NCBI RefSeq assembly: GCF_019393635.1
Contig: NC_057861.1
Location: 661,195,724 to 661,259,723 of the forward strand
Reading direction: 5' to 3'
Source of the DNA: Dromiciops gliroides
Lineage: Eukaryota; Chordata; Mammalia; Microbiotheria; Microbiotheriidae
DNA length: 64,000 bases
The position numbers and the translations under genes are program-made. Below, piece by piece: positions 54,921 to 64,000 of the stretch. The stretch's first letter is position 1. Each line of letters opens with the position of its first letter. The notes under the pieces were generated by a model. The model was not told the origin of the DNA, did not search any database, and saw only the letters and a program-made list of their open reading frames with translations.

Positions 54921-56104
54921 CTTTATCATTTATACATATCCATAAATGAGGACATGTCCTTCCTCTGATTTCATCCTTACATTTCTTCTCTTTTACTTTT
55001 TTCATCCACATTCTCACCCTCTTTATTGAACACCTACCCTTCCTTTAGTCTCAAGTGGTATCTTGTCTTTCTTTCCCCAACCCCTTTCATTCCCCAGACC
55101 TTTCTTGTCCCATATTCCCTATTTCATGGCCAGCATTATTTTCCTCATGAACTACTCTACTACTCAATGCAATATCTTTCAAGGGTAAGAATTCAGCTTT
55201 TTTTCTGGTGGTTGGGTAAGTATTATTATATTCTAACCAAAAGCAATTGGATTATATGACCTCTAAGGTCCTTTTACATTTATGATTCTTTGAAATTTCA
55301 TACAAATTTACTGTAGTTGAGAGCAATATAATGCAGGTATAATTAGAATTAATATAGCATGCTCCAACTTTAAGGAATTTTTCAAATCTAACACAGATAT
55401 CTTCCCTGCCTTTAATTGTTAACTTAGTTCTGCCTCTACTGCCTGATAGTACCATGACTTTCCAAGCCAGGATGCTAATATAACCAACTATAAAAGATAC
55501 TATATTAAGGAATCATTTTGTTTAAAGGGAGGGGAAGACAATTTCTCATTTACATTTTCACCCTGAATTGCCCTTTCAATACAGATGGGGCTCATCTGTG
55601 CCAGCTGGGAGAAAGCAGGTGACTAATTTTCAATATATGCTTCGGTACACACATTTTTCCCTTTAAGAATGATGTGATGAATAGAGCTGCAGACAGGGAG
55701 CCAGGAAACCCAAACTGTCTTTCTAGACATGACCTTGAGACTCTATGGCACCTTAGGTTAATTGACAAACTCCCTGTGTCCCAGATTGTATATGAAATGA
55801 GCAGATAAGGATAAGTTAAATAACAAAGTCTGGGAAATTTTTAGATGGTAAGAGTTTGTATTAAATTCTGTCCACCTCTACCCTTCTGAACCTATGAATT
55901 CATTGCTTTTTTGGAACTATCAGTGCAGACATTTACCCCACCAACATGAATAATCAACTTATCAGTAACTTAGAGTATAATTGCCTAAAACTCAGAGAGA
56001 CTAAGGGGTTAGCCAAATGGTCACTCTTCTAGCATGGACCAGAGGCAAGACTTGGACCTTGTTCTTCCAAAGTTCTCCATTTACTGTCTTTCTTCTATTA
56101 AATA
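54921..56104. other. No gene seen; unique sequence
   Basis: Pyrimidine-rich part at 54960-55180 might be a very old L2 remnant, but the wording is too decayed to call. Confidence -1.
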
Positions 56105-56300
56105 TGAGTGTTAATAAATAGCTGATATTTATATGGGGATTTATGGCTTGCAAAATACTTCATACACATATTCTTATTATCTTCATGATATCTTAGTGAG
56201 GTAGGTAGTAAACATATTATAATCTCCATTGTACCAATGAGGTCAAGTGCAAATTGCAGGTCTCTTTGATCCAAGTCCAGCACTCTCTTGACTAGGGTAT
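56105..56300 (+). mobile_element. MIR element
   Basis: agctgatatttatatgggga, tgcaaaatacttcatacaca, gtgaggtaggtagtaaacat, ccattgtaccaatgaggtca. Confidence -1.
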
Positions 56301-56384
56301 GCTATAATCTTGGTTCACGCTTATATCTTCATATCTAGCATATTTGAATTACTTCTCAAAGGCTACTCAGAGGCAAAATACCTG

Positions 56385-56725
56385 TAGACCATTCACTTTC
56401 TTTTTATGAGTCTTGGTTTTCCCATCAGCAAAATGAAGATAATAATGTCTATTATACCTACCTGTCTGAGTTGTTGGAAAGACCAAATGAGATAATAAAT
56501 GTAGCATACTTTTTTATTTATTGGCGGGGCAATGAGGGTTAAGTGACTTGCTCAGGGTCACAGAGCTAGTAAGTGTCAAGTGTCTGAGGCCAGATTTGAA
56601 CTCAGGTCCTCCTGAATCCAGGGCTGGTGCTTTATCCACTGTGCTACCTAGCTGCCCTGTGTAGCATACTTTTAAAACATGAAAATGCTTTATAAATATC
56701 AACTATTATTTCTCTTTACTCTGTG
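56385..56725 (-). mobile_element. MIR element (minus) split by a SINE
   Basis: ttttcccatcagcaaaatga, gaccaaatgagataataaat before, gaaaatgctttataaatatc after the SINE. Confidence -1.
56514..56659 (-). mobile_element. tRNA-derived SINE inside a MIR
   Basis: gggcaatgagggttaagtga to tacctagctgccc. Perfect 14-bp duplication tgtagcatactttt at 56500-56513 and 56660-56673. Confidence -1.
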
Positions 56726-57244
56726 CCTCTCAAACAAAATTTCAAGACTAAGGGACTTAGTAAATGTTTGGTAACCTGAATTGTGCTTTTTTAACTTGTA
56801 TTAAGCAAGACGTAACACTTGATGTTGAGGAACCAATTCTCCTACCCCCTACCACTCTTGAGTGAGAAGATTCTAAGATCCCAACTTTCTGGACTTCAAA
56901 AGCATGTCTTTGCATCAGGTACGTTTATCCTACCACTTTCTATTTTGTGTGTTGCCTCCCCCATTAGGGTGTAACCTTATTAAAGCTAAAATTTTCCCTC
57001 CTTTCCTTCCTCCTACCTTCTTGTTCTTGAGGCTAGTTCAATCATACAGGTTCAGAACTCTACAACCCACTCAACTCCATTGTGCTATGCCTTCAGTTAT
57101 GCACTATATCACAGTAATTCTTTCTTCTTAATATCTCTTCTGCCCTTTATTTCTATTTCTACTGTGAAATATTCTAATTAAACAACAGCATTATCTTTGA
57201 CAAGTCCTTCCCATTCTTTGCATCTCTGTGTCCTTATATGAACA
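56726..57244. other. No gene seen; pyrimidine-rich unique sequence
   Basis: Possibly a decayed L2 (cattagggtgtaaccttatt). Not firm. Confidence -1.
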
Positions 57245-57450
57245 AATGAGACAGCATCATACTGTGGCAAGTGTGTTGGAATCAGTGGCAAAGGACCTGG
57301 GTTCAAATCTCTAATCTTCCAATTGATAACTGTGTGACTATAGTCAAGTCATTTAGCCTCTTTATGTCTCAGTTCCTCTTTAAAATGAGGGAGTTTGACT
57401 AGATGGCTTGTATAGATCCCTTCAGCTGTAAATCTAGGATGCTAGTAGAG
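57245..57450 (+). mobile_element. tRNA-type MIR-like SINE, plus strand
   Basis: acctgggttcaaatctctaa, ctatagtcaagtcatttagc, ctcagttcctctttaaaatg, gagtttgactagatggct, cccttcagctgtaaatctag. This is the sense copy of the family seen reversed at 14545, 32430 and 38741. Confidence -1.
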
Positions 57451-57854
57451 AATTAAAATAGATGATATCTAAGGTTCCTGCCAGCCCTGACATTCTGTGT
57501 TTCTATATTTGTTGATCAATTGATTTAAGCTGCTGAGACCTTTAAGTGATAACTAAACTGCTGATGTAGTCAAACAAAAACAGCAGGGGACTAAATCCTT
57601 TTCATGGATTTCCTCACTTTGTCCTCAAGCTGAACAATCATTTACAGGACATTTCTTGGGAATTGTTGCAATTGTTTTAAAAGGCACCCTATGCATGTGG
57701 CCATTGAGATAGTATTGTAAAAGAAAGGAAGAAACAGAAATGAAGAGGCAGATACATCTACCACTGCCTATTCTAGATGGGCATTAGGAGAGGCATTACC
57801 TTTGTGGGATCTCTGCAGATCCATTGGTTCTCAGGTCTACTCAAGCCAGTCAAT

Positions 57855-57965
57855 ACAGATTTATTAAGCATTCACTATGTGCCAGGCATTGTGCTAAGCA
57901 CTGGATACAAAGAAAGGAAAAAGACAGTCCCCCTGCTCTCAAGGAGCTCATAAATTAATAGGGGT
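57855..57965 (+). repeat. Fragment of the unnamed ancient repeat, well kept
   Basis: gatttattaagcattcacta, tgtgccaggcattgtgctaa, gatacaaagaaaggaaaaag, ctcaaggagctcataaatta. Confidence -1.
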
Positions 57966-58664
57966 GGAGATGGTAGCTGCTCACAGACTTAGTTCCTCCA
58001 AGGGTGATCAGGTAGCATAGACCTAATTCATTTATACTAAACAAATTCACCAGTGACCTATTTGTAGTCTGAAATGCCACTTAGATTAGAAGATCATAAA
58101 TAATGACTGGATTTAGTCTCTCATTCAGTATTACTCTTTCTCTCAGGGTAATTACATGCAAAAGACCACTTGACAGACCAGAAGTTATCCAACACATTTC
58201 TTTGACACTAGTCAGTATAAGGACAGCTCATGTGAGAAACTCAGAATGCTTTTTTTTAAAGAGAGTAATCATGAAACTGGATGAAATAAGCAGACCTTTT
58301 CATACTCGATGTCTATTTGTAAGAGGGGCAAAGAATGTAGGTACTTCTGTCTCATTCCACAAATGGAATAAGTGCATATTTAACTTCATTATTTTTTCAG
58401 TGCCACATAATAAGAATCATAGCCAAGGGAGGGAGATCAGAATGGTGAGGAGGCTCTCTGGTCATTTGAAATAGCTAGTGATAGTCCAGAGAAGAGATAA
58501 CTCAAGCATCATTTATATGAAGGATTGTCATGCGGAAGATTTGATCTTCATGTACACTTAGAGAAGAATTAGGAGTAATATATGGAGACTGAAGTCAGAT
58601 AGTTTGAGACTCAATATAAATAAACAACTAACAAAGCTATGCAAAAGTGTAATGGGTTCTTATG
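57966..58664. other. No gene seen; unique sequence
   Basis: A 123-codon plus frame at 58103-58474 is the longest in this interval. It has no recognisable domain or repeat match, and its composition does not suggest coding. Not called. Confidence -1.
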
Positions 58665-58815
58665 GAAGTCATGGCTTCTCCTTCTTTAAAGATCTTCAAC
58701 AAGAGAATGGATGACCACTTTTCAGAGATCCCCTTGGAGAGGGCTTTTGATTCACTTATGAATGGAACTAGATGACTTATGAAGTCCTTTATAATGCTAG
58801 GATTCCATGATTTTT
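58665..58815 (+). mobile_element. L3/CR1 3' end
   Basis: aagatcttcaacaagagaat, ggatgaccacttttcagag, ggaactagatgacttatgaa, gctaggattccatgattt. Confidence -1.
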
Positions 58816-59974
58816 GAGAAAAGTTGAATTATAATTTTAGGCAGGAACTTTAAGATAAGAACATAGGTAAAGATTAGCTTCTGACAGGATCATCAAGTAA
58901 AGTTAGGACCCATTTATTTTTTCAGGATCATAACGTAGATTAATTGACCCACTCAATTTCCTCGACCCAAATTTTCATTTTACACTAAGGTGTTTATATG
59001 CTCCCACCTCAATGAAAAATCGTGGCCATCTCATTTAGAATAATGGATCACATCCATATTGTGATGAAGTGATTCAATCTTGATTAGTGTTGTCTGGAGC
59101 CATGTCAAATGGATTAGTGATAGATCACATATTTTGGAAGGTTACCATTCTGTCTTTTGAGAATTAATATGTTAAAATCATAATCTAGTTTTATTGCCTG
59201 TATCATCTGGGGTTAACTGCAAAAGCAAGTTGATTCATTTCTCACATGCTTACCAAAGTGAAGTCATATTTTTTTCTCAACTAGTAATTAACCTTTATGG
59301 CTTTATTAACTGCTTTATTAAATTTAAATGAAGTGTTTATTGGAGAGAGTTCATGGGAAGTGTAAACCATGTTACATTGTGGCCTCAGTGGCTTTTTTGT
59401 CTTCCCAGAACTTTGATAGTAAAACACTTTATGTACAAATAAGTACAACTGATCAGCCTCAATAAAACTTAAAAGAAATTTGTTTGCCTTTTAAATTTTA
59501 TTTTTAAATGTACTTCTGAAAGACTATATCAAAGTGAGTATTCAAACTCTTCCTTCTCTCCCACAGTCCAATAAAACTGTCACCCATGAAAGTGTTATTC
59601 AGGGAGCTAATAGCTGAGGTGTTGCTATACTCCTTAGCCTCTGGCCTCCAGATGGCCACAGGTCTAAGACAGCCCAGCATGAGTGCCTGCTTATATTCCA
59701 CTAGAATTAAATTATCAGGTAAAAATAAAAAAAATTAAAAACCCTCAGGAAGCTCTTTCAAGTGGCTATGTAGACATATTTATCACAATCCTGTATTATA
59801 ATAAGGAGATAAGAGGCACTTTTCCCTCATTACATCAAAGCAGCTTTAACTAAGTCAACATACTTAAAACTCCCCAGCAGAAAATAATTAAAAGTAATTG
59901 GGGTCAGGTTGTTCTAGAGGAGGGAACTAGTTCAATTAGAAAGAAAGCTTTAGGGATGTTGAAGTTGCCAAGTT
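58816..59974. promoter_or_regulatory. Unique sequence; candidate conserved non-coding block near 59.0-59.4 kb
   Basis: Within 59030-59400 there are no repeat words, and several AT-core sites occur (ttgattagtg, gagaattaata, agtaattaacc, ctttattaactg). Low-confidence regulatory candidate. No gene seen. Confidence -1.
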
Positions 59975-60075
59975 CTGCCCATTCTACCTCCACAACAGCT
60001 CTTTCACCTGTCCTCTTCACTCCCATGGACACCAAACTAATTCAGACCCTTATCACCTCTTGCCCAGACTGTTGA
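59975..60075 (+). mobile_element. L2 fragment
   Basis: ccacaacagctctttcacct, ccatggacaccaaactaatt, gacccttatcacctcttgcc. Confidence -1.
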
Positions 60076-60077
60076 TG

Positions 60078-60245
60078 ATGACAATCATAATCATAATTAC
60101 TGACATTTATATAATGATTTAAAATTTACAAAACACTTTATATACATAGTGTAACTTGATCCTCATAATAGCTCTGTGGAATAAGTATAATATGTATTTT
60201 CATCCCTCTTTTAAAGATGGGGAAACTGAGGATCAGAGAGGTATA
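60078..60245 (+). mobile_element. MIR element
   Basis: tactgacatttatataatga, aaacactttatatacatagt, aagatggggaaactgaggat. Confidence -1.
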
Positions 60246-60299
60246 TAGAAGTGTAAGTATAGAAGCATGAATGTAGAAGGAATATGAGGTCATCTAGTT

Positions 60300-60472
60300 T
60301 AGGGCTTCTTAAACTTTTTTCTACTCACAACCCTTTTTGCCCTACTTGCAATCCCATGTATATAGGTGTATAAAATAGGTATACAAATCAAAATTTTACT
60401 GACAAAATTTTTGCAAGCCCCACATTGAGTTACATGATCCCATATGGAGTCACAATCCACAAAGAAGCTTTG
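60300..60472. mobile_element. Short non-autonomous hAT related to the 32489 element
   Basis: Ends tagggcttctt and aagaagctttg are inverted partners. Target repeats atctagtt (60292-60299) and atctagtc (60473-60480) match at 7 of 8 and have the nnnTAnnn form. The left 100 bases share gcttcttaaacttttttc, the ccctttttg box and ataaaataggtatacaaatc with the 2.7-kb element, so it is a deletion derivative of that family. Confidence -1.
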
Positions 60473-60489
60473 ATCTAGTCCAAGCCCCT

Positions 60490-63400
60490 CATTTTATTTT
60501 TTTAATCTTCTTATGCTCTTTTATTTTTTAATTTTTTTCTGATAAAAGTATTTTATTTTTTCCAGTTACATGTAAAGATAGTTCTCAACATTTGTTTATA
60601 CAAGCATTGCAATTGCAGATTTTTCTCCCTCCCTCCCCTCCCTTCCCCTCCCCTGGACAGCAGGTAATCTAATATAGGTTACATATATATATATAATAAC
60701 AATAAACATATTTCTGCATTAGTCATGTTATAAGAGAAGAATCAGAGCTATGAGGAAAAACCTCAAAACAGAAAAACAACAGCACCAAAAGCAAAAGAAA
60801 TAGTATAGTTCAATCAGCATTTCTACTGCACAGTTTTTTTTTTCTGGATTTGGAGATCCCCTTCCATCATGAGTCCCCTGGAACTCTTCTGTACCATTGA
60901 ATTGATAAGAAGAATCTAGTCCATCACAGGAGATTAACACACAATGTTGGTGATACTGTGTACAATGTTTTTCTGGTTCTGGTCATCATCAGCTCATGCA
61001 AGACCCTCCAGGTATCTCTGAACTCCTCCTGCTCATCATTTCTTACAGCACAATAATATTCCATTACATTAATATACCACAACTTGTCCAGCCATTCCCC
61101 AATTGATGGGCATCCCCTCAATTTCCAATTCCTTGCCACCACAAAAAGAACAGCTATAAATATTTTTGTACATGTGGGTCCTTTTCCCTTTTGTATGATC
61201 TCTTTGGGGAAAAGAACCCAAAGTGGTATTGCTGGGTCAAAGGGTATGCACAGCTTTATAGCCCTTTAGGCATAATTCCAGATTGCTCTCCAGAATGGTT
61301 GGATCAGTTCACAACTCCACCAAAAATGCATTAGTGTTCCAATTTTCCCACAGCTTCTCCAACATTCATTATTTTCCTTTTTTGTCATATTAGCCAATCT
61401 GATAGGTGTCAGGTGGTATCCCAGAGTTGTTTTAATTTGCATCTCTCTAATCAATAGTGATTTAGAGCATTTTTTCATATGGAAATAGATAGCTTTGATT
61501 TCTTCATCAGAAAACTGCCTGTTCATATCCTTTGACCATTTCTCAATTGGGGAATGATTTGGATTCTTATAAATTTGATTTAGTTCCCTATATATTTTAG
61601 AAATGAGGCCTTTATCAGAAGTACTGACCATAAAAATTGTTTCCCAGTTTTCTGCCTCCCTTCTAATTTTGGATGCATTGCTTTTGTTTGTACAAAAACT
61701 TTTTCATTTAATGTAATCAAAATCATCCATTTTGCATTTCATAATATTCTCTATCTCTTGTTTGGTCATAAACTGTTCTCCTTTCCAAAGATCTAAAAGG
61801 TAGACTATTCCTTCCTCTCCTAATTTACCTATCGTATCCCCTTTTATGTCTAAATCATATATCCATTTTGACCTTACTTTAGTATAACGTGTAAGATGTT
61901 GTTCTATGCCTAATTTCTGCCATACTATCTTCCAGTTTTCCCAGCAGTTTTTGTCAAATACTGAATTCCTATCCCAGAAGCTGTAGTCTTTGGGTTTATC
62001 AAACACTGAATTACTGTCATTTGCTACTGTGTCTCCTGTGATTAGTCTATTCCTCTGATCCTCCACTCTATTTCTTAGCCAGTACCAGATCGTTTTGATC
62101 ACTGCCACTTTATAGTAAAACTCCAGATTTGGTACAGCTAATCCACCTTCCTGTGCATTTTTTTTTCATTATTTGCCTTGATATTCTTGACTTTTTTTCC
62201 AGATGAATTTTGTTATTATTTTTTTAGCTCTTCAAAATAATTTTTAGGTAGTCTGATTGGTATGGTGCTGAATAGGTAGAATTGTCATTTTTACTCTATT
62301 AGCTCTGCCTATCCATGAGTAATTGATATCTTTCCAATTATTTAGACCTAGTTTGATTTGTGTGAAAAGTGTTTGTTAATTGTGTTCATAGAGTTCCTGG
62401 GTTTGTGTTGGCAAGTAGACTCCTAGTTATTTTATATTATCTACCGTTACTTTAAATGGAATTTCTCTTTCTATCTCTTGCTGCTGGACTTTGTTGGTCA
62501 TGTATAGAAATGCTGATGATTTATGTGGATTTATTTTGTACCCTGCTGCTTTGCTAAAGTTGTTAATTTTTTCAAGTAATTTTTGAGTTGATTCTCTAGG
62601 ATTCTTTAAGTATACCAGCATATCATCTGCAAAGAGTGATAGTTTTGTTTCCTTCTTGCCTATTCTGATTCCTTTAATTCCTTTTTTTTCTCTAATTGCT
62701 AACGCTAACATTTCTACTACAATGTTGAATAATAGAGGTGGTAATGGACATCCCTGTTTCACCCCTGATCTTATTGGGAAGGCCTCTAACTTATCTTCAT
62801 TACATATAATGCTTGCAGATGGTTTTAGGTAGATACTGTTAACTATTTTAAGGAAAGCTCCACCTATTCCTAAGCTCTCTAGTGTTTTTATTGTTAGTGG
62901 GTGCTGTATTTTGCCAAAAGCTTTCTCTGCATCTATTGACATAATCATATGATTTTGGTTGGTTTTCTTATTGATGTGGTTGATTATGTTAATAGTTTTC
63001 CTAATGTTGAACCACCCCTGCATTCCTGATATAAATCCCACCTGGTCATAGTGTATTATCCTGGTGATCACTTGCTGTAATCTCCTTGCTAATATCTTAT
63101 TTAAGATTTTAGCATCAATATTCATTAGGGAAATTGGTCTATAATTTTCTTTCTCTGTTTTTGCTCTGACTGGTTTTGGTATCACTCCCATATTTGTGTC
63201 ATAAAACGAATTTGGTAGGACTGCTTCTTCACCTATTTTTCCAAATAATTTGTATAATATTGGAATTAATTGTTCTTTAAATGTTTGGTAGAATTCACCT
63301 GTAAACCTATCTGGCCCTGGAGATTTTTTCTTAGGGAGTTCATTAATGGCTTGTTCAAATTTTTTTTTCTAATATGGGCTTATTTAAGGATTTTATTTCC

Positions 63401-64000
63401 TCTTCAGTTAACCTGGGCAGTTTGTATTTTTGTAAATATTTATCTATTTTATTTAGATTGTCAAATTTATTGGCATACAGTTGAGCAAAATAATTCCTAA
63501 TTATTGATTTAATTTCCACTTCCTTGGTGGTATCATCACTCATTTCATTTTTGATACTGGTAATTTGGTTTTCTTCTTTCTTTTTTTTAATCAAATTAAC
63601 CAATATTTTTTATTTTATTGTTTTTTCATAAAACCAGCTCTTAGTTTTATTGATTAATTCTATAGTTTTCTTGCTTTCAATTTTATTAATTTCTCTTTTG
63701 ATTTTCAGGATTTCTAGTTTAGTATCCAATTGGGGATTTCTAATTTGTTCTCCTTCTAGCTTTTTAGGTTACATGCCCAATTCATTGATTTCCTTTTTCT
63801 CTTTTTTATTCATGTAAGCAGTTAGAGCTATAAATTTTCCCTAAGCACTGCTTTGGCTGCATCCCATAGATTTTGGTATGTTGTCTCATTATTGTCATGT
63901 TCTTGGATAAAGTTATTGATTGTTTCTATGATGTGTTGTTTGACCCATTCATTCTTTAGAATGAAATTATTTAGTTTACAATTGATTTTCAGTCTACTTT
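60490..64000 (-). mobile_element. Long L1 LINE, minus strand, runs off the window
   Basis: The 3' UTR lies at 60490-60920, then the end of ORF2, reverse transcriptase at 62.4-63.2 kb, and the linker toward the endonuclease up to the right edge. At over 3.5 kb it is the longest L1 here, and five shorter 3' copies in the window match it. Target duplication and 5' end lie outside or are not resolved. Confidence -1.
60990..64000 (-). pseudogene. L1 ORF2 (reverse transcriptase), frameshifted
   Basis: Frames broken by shifts. 63603-63355: linker. 63191-62427: reverse transcriptase with [18 protein letters not shown] (residues 85-93), [12 protein letters not shown] and FADDM (187-191). The first motif-A Asp and the FADD pair are kept, but AFD has become AFG and CPLSP has become CPLPP. 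62108-61704: region with CWENWKIVW and WIYDL. 61631-61266: HMKKCSKSLLIREMQIKTTLG and the C-x3-C-x7-H-x4-C knuckle starting CWRSC. 61142-60990: CPSIGEWLDKLWYINVMEYY. Several disablements mean it cannot make one protein. Confidence -1.

Noticed and set aside
58103..58474. 123-codon plus frame
   Set aside because: No recognisable domain, ordinary AT-rich composition, no splice context. Plausible by chance in 64 kb.
1..64000. Standalone tRNA genes
   Set aside because: All A/B-box-like hits I saw belong to SINE heads with SINE bodies attached. None folds as a free tRNA by inspection.
1..64000. CRISPR arrays, operons, phage or bacterial mobile systems
   Set aside because: Repeats are eukaryotic SINE/LINE/hAT/LTR types and microsatellites. 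No regular spacer array or prokaryotic gene organisation is present.

Overview
The window looks like a gene-poor stretch of a metatherian (marsupial) nuclear genome. The main evidence is more than 25 copies of a tRNA-derived CORE-SINE whose head reads ggggcagctaggtgg and whose body ends gggcaagtcacttaaccc. Several MAR1-type SINEs ending in the tttgccaagaaaaccccaa motif, and L1 3' ends of the marsupial type, point the same way. The sequence is AT-rich with few CpG. It has no bacterial-style operons and no dense coding. I cannot tell from the sequence whether the species is American or Australian.

Only one long reading frame looks like a host gene. It is a 729-codon uninterrupted ORF at 44797-46986 (+) that resembles Topors, the RING-type ubiquitin/SUMO E3 ligase, and I read it as a TOPORS-like retrogene (TOPORSL). 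It aligns without gaps across a decayed RING finger and then across the conserved middle domain. Most of the Arg/Ser region of the parent protein is missing. Candidate conserved non-coding blocks (around 1.8, 16.0, 24.9, 39.5 and 59.2 kb) are the only other stretches that do not look like neutral or repeat DNA.

Layout. 1-9 kb: MIR and SINE copies, and a 1.45-kb hAT element (2622-4073) with recognisable ends. 9-20 kb: an L2 3' end, a small solo LTR (10466-10762), L1 3' fragments in both orientations, MIR/MAR1 copies and a long unnamed ancient repeat (17.6-19.1 kb). 20-30 kb: MAR1 and SINE copies, a candidate regulatory island (24.7-25.5 kb) and an LTR-like block (26.3-26.85 kb). 30-36 kb: a 195-bp inverted duplication, twin SINEs, and a 2.7-kb hAT fossil (32489-35223) with a broken BED-finger/hAT transposase on the minus strand. 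36-44 kb: L2, L1 and L3/CR1 remnants. 44.8-47.3 kb: the TOPORS-like gene. 47-60 kb: mostly unique sequence with SINEs, a solo LTR (49407-49847) and large microsatellites. 60.3 kb to the end: a short hAT element, then a long broken L1 on the minus strand that runs off the edge.

Nothing here forms an operon or an obvious new molecular system. The points most worth following are the degenerate-RING TOPORS-like gene with its cut-off SUMO-binding-like tail, two hAT elements sitting at the same site of the same older repeat family, a bipartite SINE, and a recurrent ancient repeat I could not name. Family names and the comparison with Topors come from memory; no database search was run.
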